NCBI GenBank assembly: GCA_025201345.1
Contig: JAIXMG010000039.1
Span: 186,001 to 250,000 of the forward strand
DNA length: 64,000 bases
Reading direction: 5' to 3'
Origin: Thamnidium elegans
Lineage: Eukaryota > Mucoromycota > Mucoromycetes > Mucorales > Mucoraceae
Numbering within the stretch: position 1 is the stretch's first letter; each line of letters opens with the position of its first letter. The translations under genes were made by a program, and so were the position numbers. Below are positions 34,478 through 45,720 of this stretch, one piece after another. The notes beneath the pieces are model-generated. The model searched no databases. It had not been told where the DNA came from and saw only the letters and a list, made by a program, of their open reading frames with translations.

Positions 34478-35273
34478 TCAAACAAACCGATGTATGACGG
34501 GATTTTGGTTGAACGAGGTATGTGTTTCAACCGCCAACTTGCTACTCCAGGAACTAGCTAACGAAATATGTTTGGAACCAAATAGAGAACCTGAAAGTTT
34601 AGTTGTCCAGTTATGTTTACCCGTTTTAGCATCAAGGCAATGTACAGTACTGGAAGTACCTACAAAGACTGTTGGTTTGTGTGTAGATTTATTCGGTGGC
34701 TCAATTATGGCTATAGGAAGTTGGTGTGAGTTTACTGCGCAGTGGTATACCCATTGTGTGATACCCGATTTAAGGCGGATGGCGATCACTAGCCCGTTGG
34801 AACAGGCTAGTACTAAAGGACTGGGATTGGGTTTAGAGGGCTCGTAGGGTGGTGGTAAGTCAAGTGGATTTTCTGATACATTAAATGATTGATATTGTAA
34901 TTGAGTGCTTGGAGTAGCAAGTACAGTTACTTCTTTATCTGCTATAGACTATATTTTTTTTTCCTAAGTCTTAACTAAAGGATATTTTTTTTTTGTAACT
35001 TACATGTAGGACATTTACCCAATTGATTTTACCGGTCATGAGATCAATTGAAAACGTTTTATTAGAAGCACCTGCAATGATTTTATCGTTGTCTGTTATA
35101 AACAAAGAAATTGCGGAGGTAGAATGCTTGATAGGAAGCTTCCAAATAGCTTGTCCGTTGGCTTTATGAATTGCAAAGATGTATCCTCTTATACCACATA
35201 TCAGTAAATCGCTGCTAGTAAAATATTTATGAGTCATGAAGACTGCATCATCAGGTTGTGTATCGGTATACAT
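34478..35273 (-). CDS. PQQ-repeat-like beta-propeller protein, copy C (divergent)
   Basis: Two exons with the intron around 34952-35003. ATG 35273 gives MYTDTQPDDAVFMTHKYFTS, then DLLICGIRGYIFAIHKANGQ, FITDNDKIIAGASNKTFSID, LMTGKINWVNVLH, LVLACSNGLVIAIRLKSGIT, YHCAVNSHQLPIAIIEPPNK, HCLDAKTGKHNWTTKLSGSL and LASSWSSKLAVETHTSFNQN, ending in TGA at 34478. It is the most diverged of the tandem set: the Cys-Pro-Gly-Gly loop of A and B is replaced by AVNSH. Same gene structure and orientation as A and B, so it arose by tandem duplication. Confidence 0.72.
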
Positions 35274-35919
35274 TTTCTGTTTAAAGAAAAAAGGAAAGAG
35301 GGAGGGAGTGTGTGGGCTTGTTGAAGTGTAATTTTTATGGTAACAAGTTGCTAAGCAATTTGTCGTGGTAACCGTGAATACAATTTAAGCTATTAATTCA
35401 AATCCATGTACTCCGTATCATTAAAGAATGCTAAGCATCACTGGTTACTGTATTAGGTTTCCCAAAAGTGAGCGTAACTTTTCCAAAGTCAGTCCAAAAG
35501 TAGCAGATAATTTTTCCAAAAGCTAGTTTTTATATTTTCTTTTGCGATATAGCGAGTTTGTTAAAAGTCGTAAAAAGAAATTTATTGTTTTATTGGGTAT
35601 TTTGGAAGTGATCAGTATTTATAATATAACCTAAGTGTGAAGGAAGATTACAATAATGAACAAAGAATGACAATTGTAATGACGAATTAGCCTGATATTT
35701 AGAGAGAGTAGTAGTGAGCGTGTATGGGCAGAGTGAAAACCCTGACATTAAATTGACAGATAAACGACTTGTTGTAATGTAACACAGTAAATACCTTTTG
35801 AAGTCAATATACTAGATTACTAGTTATTATATGAGATAATAATTAGTATTGTCAAATAAAAGATGCGAATGCAAGCAGTTAAATAGTAATCAGAGAGAAG
35901 ATATATAGCTTGTATATAT

Positions 35920-36415
35920 CACGAGAAAAAAACGAAAAAGAATGTCTAATCAGGTCACAGCAATCACTTAGAGTTACCTTGATAACTGAATTCATTATTC
36001 TTGGCGTCAAAAGATCACCAGAACCGAGAGGATTTCTTTTGATACCAGCTTTTACTTTTGACCAAAACTCTTCATTTGGATTTAAAAGTGGAGATTAGGG
36101 AGGTAAATAAATACACTTGTATCCTCAACTCTCAATGCGCTCTCTAATAGCAGCTGGTTTATGTATAGGTGCATTATCCATTACAAGATAGTAACCATGA
36201 AGCCCATTTCTATCCAAGCAATTCATCATGATATTTAAATACGTGAGAAATTGTTCCTACCCGACCATTGATCTTCAATTATTTGTCTCTTTTTACTGGC
36301 AACGGACAATGTTGGTTTTCTAAGTGATATGTCAATAACGCCATCAACCGAAATATCACCCAAGGTAACAATTGAAGTACTACGTACAGTAGGTACAATT
36401 GCTTTGGCAGGTGTT

Positions 36416-36452
<37 letters not shown>

Positions 36453-36860
36453 ATCAGCCTCTATTACGAGAGATATTGATGTTGAATCCAGCCTCATCTA
36501 TAAAGACACAATTTTTCTGGAAGTCCATGTCCTCATCTGCTATCCATTTTTCTACCTCTACTTTTCTCTGCTCAATTACTTCGATATGGTTTCTTCTGGC
36601 AGGTATTTTTCCAGTCTCTTTATTGACAAGGCACAGGCAACTCGCATAAATCGATGGAGAGCAGATCGAATTACTGACAGGTTTTCATTTTCAAATGTTT
36701 TACATAAGGCTTGATTGTTTTGATCCAAAACAGCCGTAGGTTTTTCGTCAACGTAATTGATAATCCACTCGACATGATGTTGCTTTAATTTGAATAACGA
36801 CCCTTTCGCTCCTCTCTTTTTTTCTACAAGTCCGATTACTACGATTCAGTGGCATGACAA
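35920..36860 (-). pseudogene. IS630-type DDE transposase, left copy (decayed)
   Basis: The reverse complement carries the same transposase as the right copy. Its distal end differs and retains a block missing from the right one: after CIYLPP and a stop it reads SPLLNPNEEFWSKVKAGIKR, keeping the LNP motif before the catalytic Glu. A T tract at 36419-36450 (A on the coding strand) and several stops break the frame. Confidence 0.75.
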
Positions 36861-37596
36861 CTATGGTAACACGCATGATAAATAATCTAGTTATTTATCA
36901 CCTCACTTATTATCCATATTATTTAATCATCGTGATATTTATATTACGATATTAAAAAAAAAAAAAAAAAATACGTCATAAATTGACACTGGTGGTGTAA
37001 ATAATGGTGTACCAAGAATTAACCATATTAATAAATAATAATATTTATAATACAAGAGTTAATTGAGATAATAAAATAGAATAACGTTTATTTGTAAAGA
37101 GAGAGGAGAGTATTTATACTAGTTAAATAATATGGATAATAAGTGAGGTGATAAATAACTAGATTATTTATCATGCGTGTTACCATAGTTGTCATGCCAC
37201 TGAATCGTAGTAATCGGACTTGTAGAAAAAAAGAGAGGAGCGAAAGGGTCGTTATTCAAATTAAAGCAACATCATGTCGAGTGGATTATCAATTACGTTG
37301 ACGAAAAACCTACGGCTGTTTTGGATCAAAACAATCAAGCCTTATGTAAAACATTTGAAAATGAAAACCTGTCAGTAATTCGATCTGCTCTCCATCGATT
37401 TATGCGAGTTGCCTGTGCCTTGTCAATAAAGAGACTGGAAAAATACCTGCCAGAAGAAACCATATCGAAGTAATTGAGCAGAGAAAAGTAGAGGTAGAAA
37501 AATGGATAGCAGATGAGGACATGGACTTCCAGAAAAATTGTGTCTTTATAGATGAGGCTGGATTCAACATCAATATCTCTCGTAATAGAGGCTGAT

Positions 37597-37632
<36 letters not shown>

Positions 37633-37940
37633 AACACCTGCCAAAGCAATTGTACCTACTGTACGTAGTACTTCAATTGTTACCTTGGGTGATATTTCGG
37701 TTGATGGCGTTATTGACATATCACTTAGAAAACCAACATTGTCCGTTGCCAGTAAAAAGAGACAAATAATTGAAGATCAATGGTCGGGTAGGAACAATTT
37801 CTCACGTATTTAAATATCATGATGAATTGCTTGGATAGAAATGGGCTTCATGGTTACTATCTTGTAATGGATAATGCACCTATACATAAACCAGCTGCTA
37901 TTAGAGAGCGCATTGAGAGTTGAGGATACAAGTGTATTTA
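36108..37940. repeat. Large palindrome: perfect ~0.82-kb inverted arms
   Basis: Arms 36108-36926 and 37123-37940 are reverse complements. I compared the arms block by block (transposase body, both long homopolymer tracts, inner AT-rich ends) and saw no substitution; the one-base length difference probably lies in the homopolymer. The arms stop being identical abruptly, outside at TAAATACAC and inside at the 196-bp spacer. Confidence 0.85.
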
Positions 37941-38142
37941 CTTGCCTCCTTACTCTCCAATCGAAGAGTTTTGGTCCAAAGTAAAAGCGGGTATCAAAAG
38001 AAATCCACTTGATTCTAGCGATCTTTTAACACCCAGAATAATGGACTTTGTTACTAAAGTTACATTAAAAAATGATTGTCGTGGCCGGATTAAACATTCA
38101 GTCTTTTTCTTTCCTCGTCAAAAACGTTTTTGGAAAAATTAA
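37190..38142 (+). pseudogene. IS630-type DDE transposase, right copy (decayed)
   Basis: Translation in shifting frames gives VEWIINYVDEKPTAVLDQNN-like helix-turn-helix sequence, then FIDEAGFNINISRNRG (first Asp, 37551), GTPAKAIVPTVRSTSIVTLG, GYYLVMDNAPIHKPAAIRER (second Asp, 37870) and YLPPYSPIEEFWSKVKAGIK (Glu at about 37963-37968). The D-D-E residues are present, but the reading frame is broken by a 30-nt-plus A tract at 37600, by TGA and TAA codons and by loss of the LNP block after YSP. Confidence 0.78.
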
Positions 38143-38405
38143 TTATAGCTTTTTGGTGGGAAACCCAATATTTGCAATTAATGATTGTATGGCGCGTCAT
38201 CTTCTTCATAGTCACAAAATAAGTTGACTTTTAAAATAAAAAAATGCTTCTTCAAAGAAGAAGAAAGAGGTTAAAGGGTGGGGGTTTTTTTCCCTTTTTC
38301 TTTTTGGAAAGTAGATACAGGGTAAAAGTCCGACTTTTTTTTTTGATAACCACCTTTCTTCTTTATGTGGCTTACATATCAAATAGGTTTTCTTTTTTTA
38401 TCTTA

Positions 38406-38892
38406 ATGTCTGAATCAGAAAAAGAACAAGCAGCAGTGAATAGGTTATTTGTTGAATCAGGAGAAAAAGAAAGGCAAGGTTTTTTTTTTGGTGGTGCTGT
38501 TTTTTTTTTAGTTTTATGCAAAAAGAAAGGCCAACATATAAAATAGGTTACTGCAAATTTTACGCGCAAGATTATCTGATTCAGGTTGGAATGACAGTTT
38601 AGATGCTCATTGTCGAGGTATATATATTAAAATTGTTTATATATAAAAAGTAGTATTTTTTTTTTTTTTTAAAAAAAAATTGCAATTAGATACGATACGT
38701 AATAAGAATGTAGATAATATTTCATTAGATGAATTATTAAAAGACGTCGAAGATCATGGTAAAAGTAAAGTATCTACGTTATAAGGAGAGGGGATTTGTT
38801 TTTAACATTATTATATAGCAACCATTCAAGAATCTATCAAAAAGGATTTATTAGAACAAATCAAGAAATTTCTAGATGAACATCTTGAATAA
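38406..38892 (+). CDS. SUS1/ENY2, SAGA deubiquitinase and TREX-2 mRNA export subunit
   Basis: Four exons: 38406-38473, 38547-38617, 38690-38758, 38819-38892. They sum to 282 nt (93 aa), the normal size for ENY2. The protein reads MSESEKEQAAVNRLFVESGE, then RLLQILRARLSDSGWNDSLD, AHCRDTIRNKNVDNISLDEL and TIQESIKKDLLEQIKKFLDE, matching the five-helix ENY2 fold. It sits in the SAGA deubiquitinase module and in TREX-2 at the nuclear pore, coupling transcription to export. The first intron starts with GC (AG|GCAAGG); only this donor keeps the conserved E-R-L reading frame. It converges on NAA10 with 12 bp between stop codons. Confidence 0.9.
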
Positions 38893-38904
38893 TAATAAAT
38901 TTAT

Positions 38905-39707
38905 TTATTGAGCAACAACTTGGTTTACTTCTTCAACAATGCCACGAATAACTGGTTTAGGTTCTTTTAAATTTAATCGCATAGCTAATGCGTCTTCACC
39001 ATCTGCATAATACTTCTTTTCAATATCATGCACACTTTTTAATAATAATAAAAAAGACAAGTTAGTTATCCATATATATGAGAGAAAAAAAGGGGGAAAT
39101 ACGTTACTCGAATTTTAAGGTATCTCTGTAAAGACCAATAGCAGCTCGATTGGTCTTACGAACATGTAAAGAAACGTAGTGAGCACCAAATACTTGAGTC
39201 ATTTGTAAAGTAGCTTGAGTCATTAATTTTTGTGCAAGACCTAAACGTCTGTAGGTACGCATAACGGATAAAGAAGTGATATGACCGTGAGGAACATCAC
39301 TAGGTTCTTCTTCCCTAGTTTATATGTGTGTGTGCGTTAGTTTTTTTTTCGTTGTGCGTATATATTTTTTCGTTGTTGTTCTTTTTTCTTTACATTTTAG
39401 CTAAAACATATCCAACAACTTTCCCGCTTTCGTCTTCAGCTACAAAGGATAATTGAGGCCAAGATAAAGCGTGATAAAGGTCTAGGTAACACTGTTTAGT
39501 ATGTTTTTTTTTCGGCTGTTGTTTTCTTTAGTAGCAACTTACAATACTTCATTTGATAGTTCTCTGGGAGATCTAATAAATTACAGTTTTGAATATAAAT
39601 CAAGTCCTCAACCTTTTTTATAAACGTATTATTATTATTTTTTTGCTGCAAAAAAACACGGTTTTTTTTTTGTTCCTAGTACTTACAGTTGCTTGTCTGA
39701 TGTTCAT
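38905..39707 (-). CDS. NAA10/ARD1, catalytic subunit of the NatA N-terminal acetyltransferase
   Basis: Five or more exons from ATG 39707 to TAA 38905. The protein reads [110 protein letters not shown] and [17 protein letters not shown]. This is an end-to-end match to the GNAT fold of human NAA10, including the acetyl-CoA motif RRLGLAQ. About 170 aa. With NAA15 at the ribosome it acetylates N-termini exposed after methionine removal. Confidence 0.92.
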
Positions 39708-39909
39708 CTTAGAGGGTTTACAGTACAGAAAAAAAAAAGTAAATAAACCCGAATAGTTATTTTGGAACTATTTTAACACTACACCCCCCATTTTTTAAAA
39801 AAAGCCACTTTTACATACAAAAAAAAAAAAGCTCAAAAAGGGGGTGTGTTTATAAACACCGCATTTGTTTTTCTTTTTCTTTTTTTCTTTGTTCGATACA
39901 GATAAAAGC

Positions 39910-42676
39910 ATGGAATCACCTTTACAAGTTGAAAGAGTTTGTAAAAAAACCAAAGAACACCAAAATAAATAAATAAAACTAACTTTTAAAGTTAGCTTAT
40001 TGGACAGTTGTATAGTTCTAGTGATGCCAATATTACAAAACTTATTCAAGAACAACTTCAATCTTTACAAAAGCAACCTTATGCTTGGGAAATTGCTTCA
40101 CAATTGTTAGGGTCTCAGGTAAAAAATAACTTCTTCAAAAACGAACCTTGTTTTTTTGTTGCTATTGTTGATTAGTTTTATAGTCTGAACAGTGTAGGTT
40201 CTTTGGAGCTCATACCTTTCAAGTAAAGATTACACGTGATTGGTAAGAGATATATTGTTTTTGGGTAATCATTTTTTTTTGATTTATTGATTATGTGTGT
40301 AGGGATACGTTGCCAGAAGATAGAATTGATTGGTTAAGAGACGAGTTATTGGGATGGATTGTTCGATTATGTGGAGGACCTGTTTTTGTGACAACAAAAC
40401 TTTGTTTAGCAGTAAGGATGTATACATAAAAAAAAGCATGGATTTTTTTTTAATAGTTATATGTAGTTGATAGCTTATGCGTTTCATACAGTTCCCGATC
40501 AGTGGCCACATTTCATTACAGCAACTGTTGATGCGTTACAAGTTGGGTCTCAAGTATATGGTGTACCTAATGAACCTATTCAGTCGGCTATTTTAGAATT
40601 TTTTACTCTTGTGCCTGAGGAAGTAGCAAATGCTAATATTATGGGCGGTAGAAAGTAAGTCTTTTTTTTTACTTGGGTTGAAATGATTACTGATGATATA
40701 TATAAAAAAGGTTACAGTTGATTGGAGAGATAAAAGATAGTATTCCATTGGTATTATCCAAATTATCGGAATTTCTGTTCTCAAATACCGACGTGTTTAT
40801 TCAACAAAAGGCAATGCGATGTTTACAAAGTTGGATTCAATATGGATTTGATTTAGAGTAAGTGCTTTAGAGAGAGAGAGAGAGAGAGAGAGAGACTGAT
40901 TTTGTGTTGTAGAGCTGCATATCCTTTGTTACAAAAAGTCATGTCGTTATTAGGAGACGAGGTTTTATTCGAACCAGCTGTAGAAGTTCTTTTAGAATCC
41001 ATGCAACAAGCTTCTTGGACTAGATACCAAACTTATAGAAATGATTTATTAGCTTGTTTTACCAGTGATGATATGAAGTCGAAATTTACAGTTTCAATTG
41101 CAGGTAAAAATAATAAGGGAATTTTATTTTTATGTTATATTAAAAAAAAAAAGAGTAGAAGAGGATGAAGAAACAGGAAAATTACTCGCTAAATTATTCA
41201 CGGGATTTGGAGAGACATATACGGATTATATTGTTACTCAGTTGGCAGAACCTAAAATGAACGATTTGATGAGCATGCTTATTCAATTGACTGGGTATCA
41301 AGGGTATTTTCCTATTGATCAAGAAGTATCTGAAATCCCATTGAATTTTTGGTACGTGTTACAAGAGACTTTATTTGACGAGAGTGTATTACCTGTAAAC
41401 AAAACGGATAAATGGAGGATGGAATGCGGTCAAACAGCTATGGCCATGTATAGAGGATTAGTAAAGATTTTAATTAAAAATGCTCGATACCCAGAGGAAG
41501 AAGTTTGGAATACGTGGGATAAAGACGTCAAGGATAAGTTCAAGATTTGGAGAAGAGATTTAGGTGATACCATGATTAATCCTTATTATGTACTTCGTGA
41601 AGAAATGCTTGCCATCTTACTTGATCATAGTTTGTATATTATTACCCAGTGGTCTTCGTTACCTTTTCCTTCACAAGATTTAGAGGCTACTTTATTTTGT
41701 TTAAAGAGTATATCGGAAGAGATCTCCGCTACTGAAGATCAACATATCGCTAAATTCTTTGCGCAGAACGTTTTAGGTGGTATCAGAGAGGATAGCAGTG
41801 TTCGGCTTAAAAATACAGTACTATTGTTAATCGGGTCACTTTCGGAATGGCTAAAAGTACATCCTCAGTTCCTTGGATCTGTCATGAATTATATTGCACC
41901 TTGTCTTAGTGATTTGCAATTAGCACCTGCTGCTAGTTCGGCATTTGCGGATATATGTGACGCATGCCGAGAACACTTGGTAGATGAATTAGATAGTTTA
42001 ATGCATGTGTATGCAGCCATGACAAATTCTAATATCAAGTCAAATATTATGCAAAAGGTGGTAGAGTCTGTAGCTGGCGTCATTCAAGTGTTACCTCCTG
42101 ATAGAGCAATGGCCCCTTTAATGACTTTGACAGGAGATATTTTGCAAGGTATTTCAAAGGCTATGGAAACCGATCGTAGCCATGCGCGAGATGCAGTCTT
42201 GGTACAACTTCACTACTTGGCGGCTTGCTGCCGAGGTATTCAATCCCCTAACGATGATTACCAATCGTTAACTGAACGAAACTCAGTTTATGACAGTTAT
42301 GCTAATGGACGTATGGCACAATTGTATTCTACTGTAGAAGGGTTTAATGAAATTACATTTGCTATTCGAGAATCGTCTATACAGATTGCTTCCGCTTGGG
42401 GTACTGATGAGGATATTGCTAAGGCTTTATCGCATTTTTTAGAACTCGGTATGAAATCCACAAGTCCCCTTTTGAGTTTAAACTTTGGCGATCTTGCGTC
42501 GCTGTTGGAATCAAGTTATGGATTGGCACCTTTTTCATGTTGGTTAGATACTGCTTCATTTATGATGACAGTGTATGGAGGACAGACAACACATTTTGAA
42601 AGGTTGAGAGATTTATTGTTTAAGCTTACAACTAAAACTCTGGAATTTATTCATGATACTGATGGTAAAATTAAAG

Positions 42677-42720
<44 letters not shown>

Positions 42721-43615
42721 TTGGTATTAACTTTTTTTAGCAATGGAACATTATCCAGATGTAGTTGATAGCTATTTCGGATTAATATCTAGAGTAATCT
42801 ATTTTTGCACATACATATATCATATTATTAACACGTTATATTATATATTAGACTATTAGACGTTGTCCTTTAGCGTTTTATCAGTTACCTCAAAATATGA
42901 TTCACACTATATTTATGTTTGTTATTGCGGGAATGGGATTACAAGAAAGATTAGCATTAAAGTCAGCACTTAATTTTATGGTAAATAATAATAATAATAA
43001 AAAAAAACGAATGATGACTAAAAGTATATTGTAGGCTGATTTTGTAAGTCAAGATTATGAAGAAGGTTCAGAAATAGCAAATATAGTGGATACAATGATG
43101 ATGAATATGGGAATGCAAATTATGGAACAACTATTAATGGTAATTTTTGGTTTAAGTTATCAAAGAAAAAAAGTTATATTTTTTATTGAGTATATAAAAT
43201 AGGGAATTGGAGGCCGTGTACCTAGATCTTTTTCAGGTCCGCTTATAGATGTTCTGTACAAGATGATTGGAAAGTACATGCAGCCATGCAGACAGTGGTT
43301 ACATACATTATTAGCTACAGTAAGATCATACTTTACAACTTTGTTGCTTTCTTTGTTTCTAAAAAAAAATTGCTTTATATATTATATTAGGATGGATTTC
43401 CTAGTATGTTAGTTACCCCAAACGATAAGGAGACATTTCTTAAAGGAGTACTCGGGTATATTAATATTGGGTTATACAAAATAAATATATCAATCTTAAT
43501 TTTATTTTCTCTCTTTCTCTATAGTACTAGGTCTTTAAAGAGGTTCAAGGAGAATATAAACTTGTTTTCTATTAAATGTAGAGGTTTAGGCAATACATCT
43601 TTTGGTAAAGTTTAA
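39910..43615 (+). CDS. Importin-beta family karyopherin, importin-13/KAP122 type
   Basis: About fifteen exons from ATG 39910 (MESPLQVERLYSSSDANITK) to TAA 43613. N-terminal exons read EIASQLLGSQ, RFFGAHTFQVKITRDW, LRDELLGWIVRLCGGPVFVT and TVPDQWPHFITATVDALQVG, the importin-13/transportin-3 N-terminal HEAT repeats. The large exon 41153-42664 gives a long helical solenoid (..LFTGFGETYTDYIVTQLAEP.., ..YYVLREEMLAILLDHSLYII..), and the end reads QNMIHTIFMFVIAGMGLQER, RSFSGPLIDVLYKM and FSIKCRGLGNTSFGKV. Length is about 960 aa, normal for the family. It carries cargo through nuclear pores under Ran-GTP control. Choice between IPO13/KAP122 and TNPO3/MTR10 is by overall resemblance and is not firm. 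Introns hold a GA repeat (40869-40895) and a TA repeat (42684-42717). Confidence 0.82.
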
Positions 43616-43803
43616 ATTATAAGCACTTTTCTATAGTAGTAGTAATAAAAAAAGAAGAAGAAAAAAAAAAAAAAAAAGACAACCGACCTTGTGTTAGTGC
43701 TACACTGTTGTTGGGAATCAAATAAAATAAAATAGAATTATTCTTTTTTACTTTTACTTTTCTCTTTTATATATCATAATAAAATAAATAAATTTAACCA
43801 ACT

Positions 43804-45612
43804 ATGTTGAAAGGGATAAAATCACCCATTACTGCCAAACATGTAGTACCTTCACATAATCCTATTCAACTAGCAGCTATATCCAATTATAAATTAGCAC
43901 AACTTACTTTTGCGCCTCCCGATCTACATTCATTACGAAAGACTGCTGTTATAAAGAATATGCTTCATGTTGTATATACAAGTACTCCACCAGAGTGGTT
44001 ACAACAAATGACTCGGTGGCAATACTTTACACCAGAGTAAGTTATTTTTTTTTTAAAAAAAAAAATGTCATCTAAAATTTTTTTTAACGTGTTACATTTC
44101 AGGTCTTTAGAGGAAATGACACAAGAAGGATTAGAAGAAATATTTGCACAGTACGCACAGACCATTGAAGCTTTTAGACCTATTAAACCAATATTTCAAT
44201 ATGAAGATGAAATATTTGAAGATGAAGATGATGGACAAGGAGATGATCTTTGGATAGCCGAAGAAGAAATTGAAACGATTTTACCGGTGATAGAAGCTGC
44301 TACTACTACTACTACTGCTACTACTAAAACTAATAATAGCAATAATAACTTGGATTCTATATTTTCACAACCTAATGCTACCCTTTCTAATGAATCAGTT
44401 GAATTTGCTATCGTTCGAGCACCATCACCTTTATCAGAAAAGCCTTTACCAGCGAATCCAGTTATCAATGATGATACAGCGAAACAAGCCCGGCGTAAAA
44501 GTGGGTTTGGTAAAAATAGATTGAGTTGGACAAGTGACACTGGTATTACATCAAGTGTTGTATCTCAAAATTTAGCTAATGAAATTATGAGTTTATTTGA
44601 TATGGATTTTTCAATTGATATTAAAGTGGATACAGCCCCCAAATTACCAGAATTACCTTTTAAACCTAGAAGAAGATCACAACAAAGACAATCACAAGAT
44701 ATGTTGACTACTTTAATACCTGCCTTTGAAAAAATCGCGTTAGAGAACTCGTTCCAACTTTTCTCACCAGCTAATAATGATGTACTACCTCAAAAACCTA
44801 AGCCAACTTTAGTCATTCGATCCGTACCTCAACGTTCTTCTTCTTTAAAGCATCGTCAAGAATTATTATCTCCTCCTGCTACACCTGATTCCCCTGTAGA
44901 TAAATCTCTAACAAAGAAAAAATCTTTACTTCGTTTAGCTTCTTTAATCACTGTAAAGAAACACCATCATTTACCTGCTAGTCCTGAACCTTCTCCTATT
45001 ATTCAACAACAACAACAACATCAACAACAATCTTATTTTAACGAACCTGTAATAACAACTACTCCAAGAAAAACAAGTACTTCAACTGTAGATTCTACTA
45101 GTTCTTCTTCGTCTTGGTCCTTTGTATCTGATAATGAATATAAAGTTCCTCAAAAACCTTTACCCCAACCACCTAGTTCTCCTGACCTTATACCAACAAC
45201 CACAACCACAACCATAACAACAATAAATGATACACGTGCTCGAACAAGCTCAAAAAAGAAGAGAAGATCTGTCATGGAAAAAACAATGTCTAAACGTAAA
45301 AGTAATCATGGATTAAAGACATTATATGATGTACCTTCTCCAGAAGAAAAGGGACTTTCACGCTCTAAATCAGCTTTTATAAAAATTGGCAATGGTTTAA
45401 AAGCTAAAAAAGCTAAACAAATTAGAAGAACTTCTTCTGCTAAAGATATTTTGGATCTTCAACCTCTATATACCGGTGAACATTATCATACTACGAATGA
45501 TGTGAATCAATTATATGGGTCCTCAGAAGAAAATGTATCTACTAGTAGTTTTGTAAAACGTATGGCTTCTTTTAACTGGCGTATAAAGTCTCGCAAAACT
45601 ATTGAAACTTAA
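43804..45612 (+). CDS. Low-complexity, proline-rich protein of unknown function
   Basis: Two exons (43804-44036, 44103-45612) summing to 1743 nt (580 aa). The first ~110 residues look folded (LAAISNYKLAQLTFAPPDLH, TPPEWLQQMTRWQYFTPESL, EEMTQEGLEEIFAQYAQTIE). The rest is disordered: an acidic patch, poly-Thr and poly-Asn/Gln tracts, and SH3-ligand-like motifs (SEKPLPANP, PQKPLPQPPSSP). Several basic Ser-rich segments (KKKRRSVMEKTMSKRKSNHG, KAKKAKQIRRTSSAKD) look like kinase targets. The C-terminus is KRMASFNWRIKSRKTIET. I do not recognise the family. The composition suggests a scaffold in signalling or polarity, which is inference only. The reading frame is long and cleanly spliced, so the gene is real. 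Confidence 0.75.
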
Positions 45613-45688
45613 GTTTCCTTTAAAATACATTTTCTTAGATACCCTTTTTTTATATATAATTATTACATGTCATTTTCTTTCTCGCTCT

Positions 45689-45720
<32 letters not shown>

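Larger units (their letters stand above)
35450..38172. mobile_element. Composite of two head-to-head IS630-type DNA transposons
   Basis: Outer ends carry short inverted repeats: TATTAGGTTTCCCAAAAGTG at 35451 and, inverted, TATTGGGTTTCCCACCAAAA at 38169-38150. Inside are two opposed, decayed copies of the same transposase whose 5' halves face each other across a 196-bp centre (36927-37122). The inner 0.82 kb of each arm are reverse complements without visible mismatch, while the outer portions (35920-36107 and 37941-38115) remain homologous but clearly diverged. Neither copy has an intact transposase frame. Confidence 0.8.

Noticed and set aside
38244..38405. Longer N-terminus for SUS1 starting at 38244
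   Set aside because: The upstream frame is a low-complexity T-rich leader; the ATG at 38406 gives the normal ENY2 length and start.
42684..42717. TA microsatellites here and at 14790, 18250, 23926, 31448 and 63055 as functional elements
   Set aside because: They occur mostly inside introns or spacers as simple repeats common in AT-rich genomes.
44196..44540. Minus-strand open frame with Ser and Val runs
   Set aside because: It is the antisense of poly-Thr/Asn repeats in the proline-rich protein gene.
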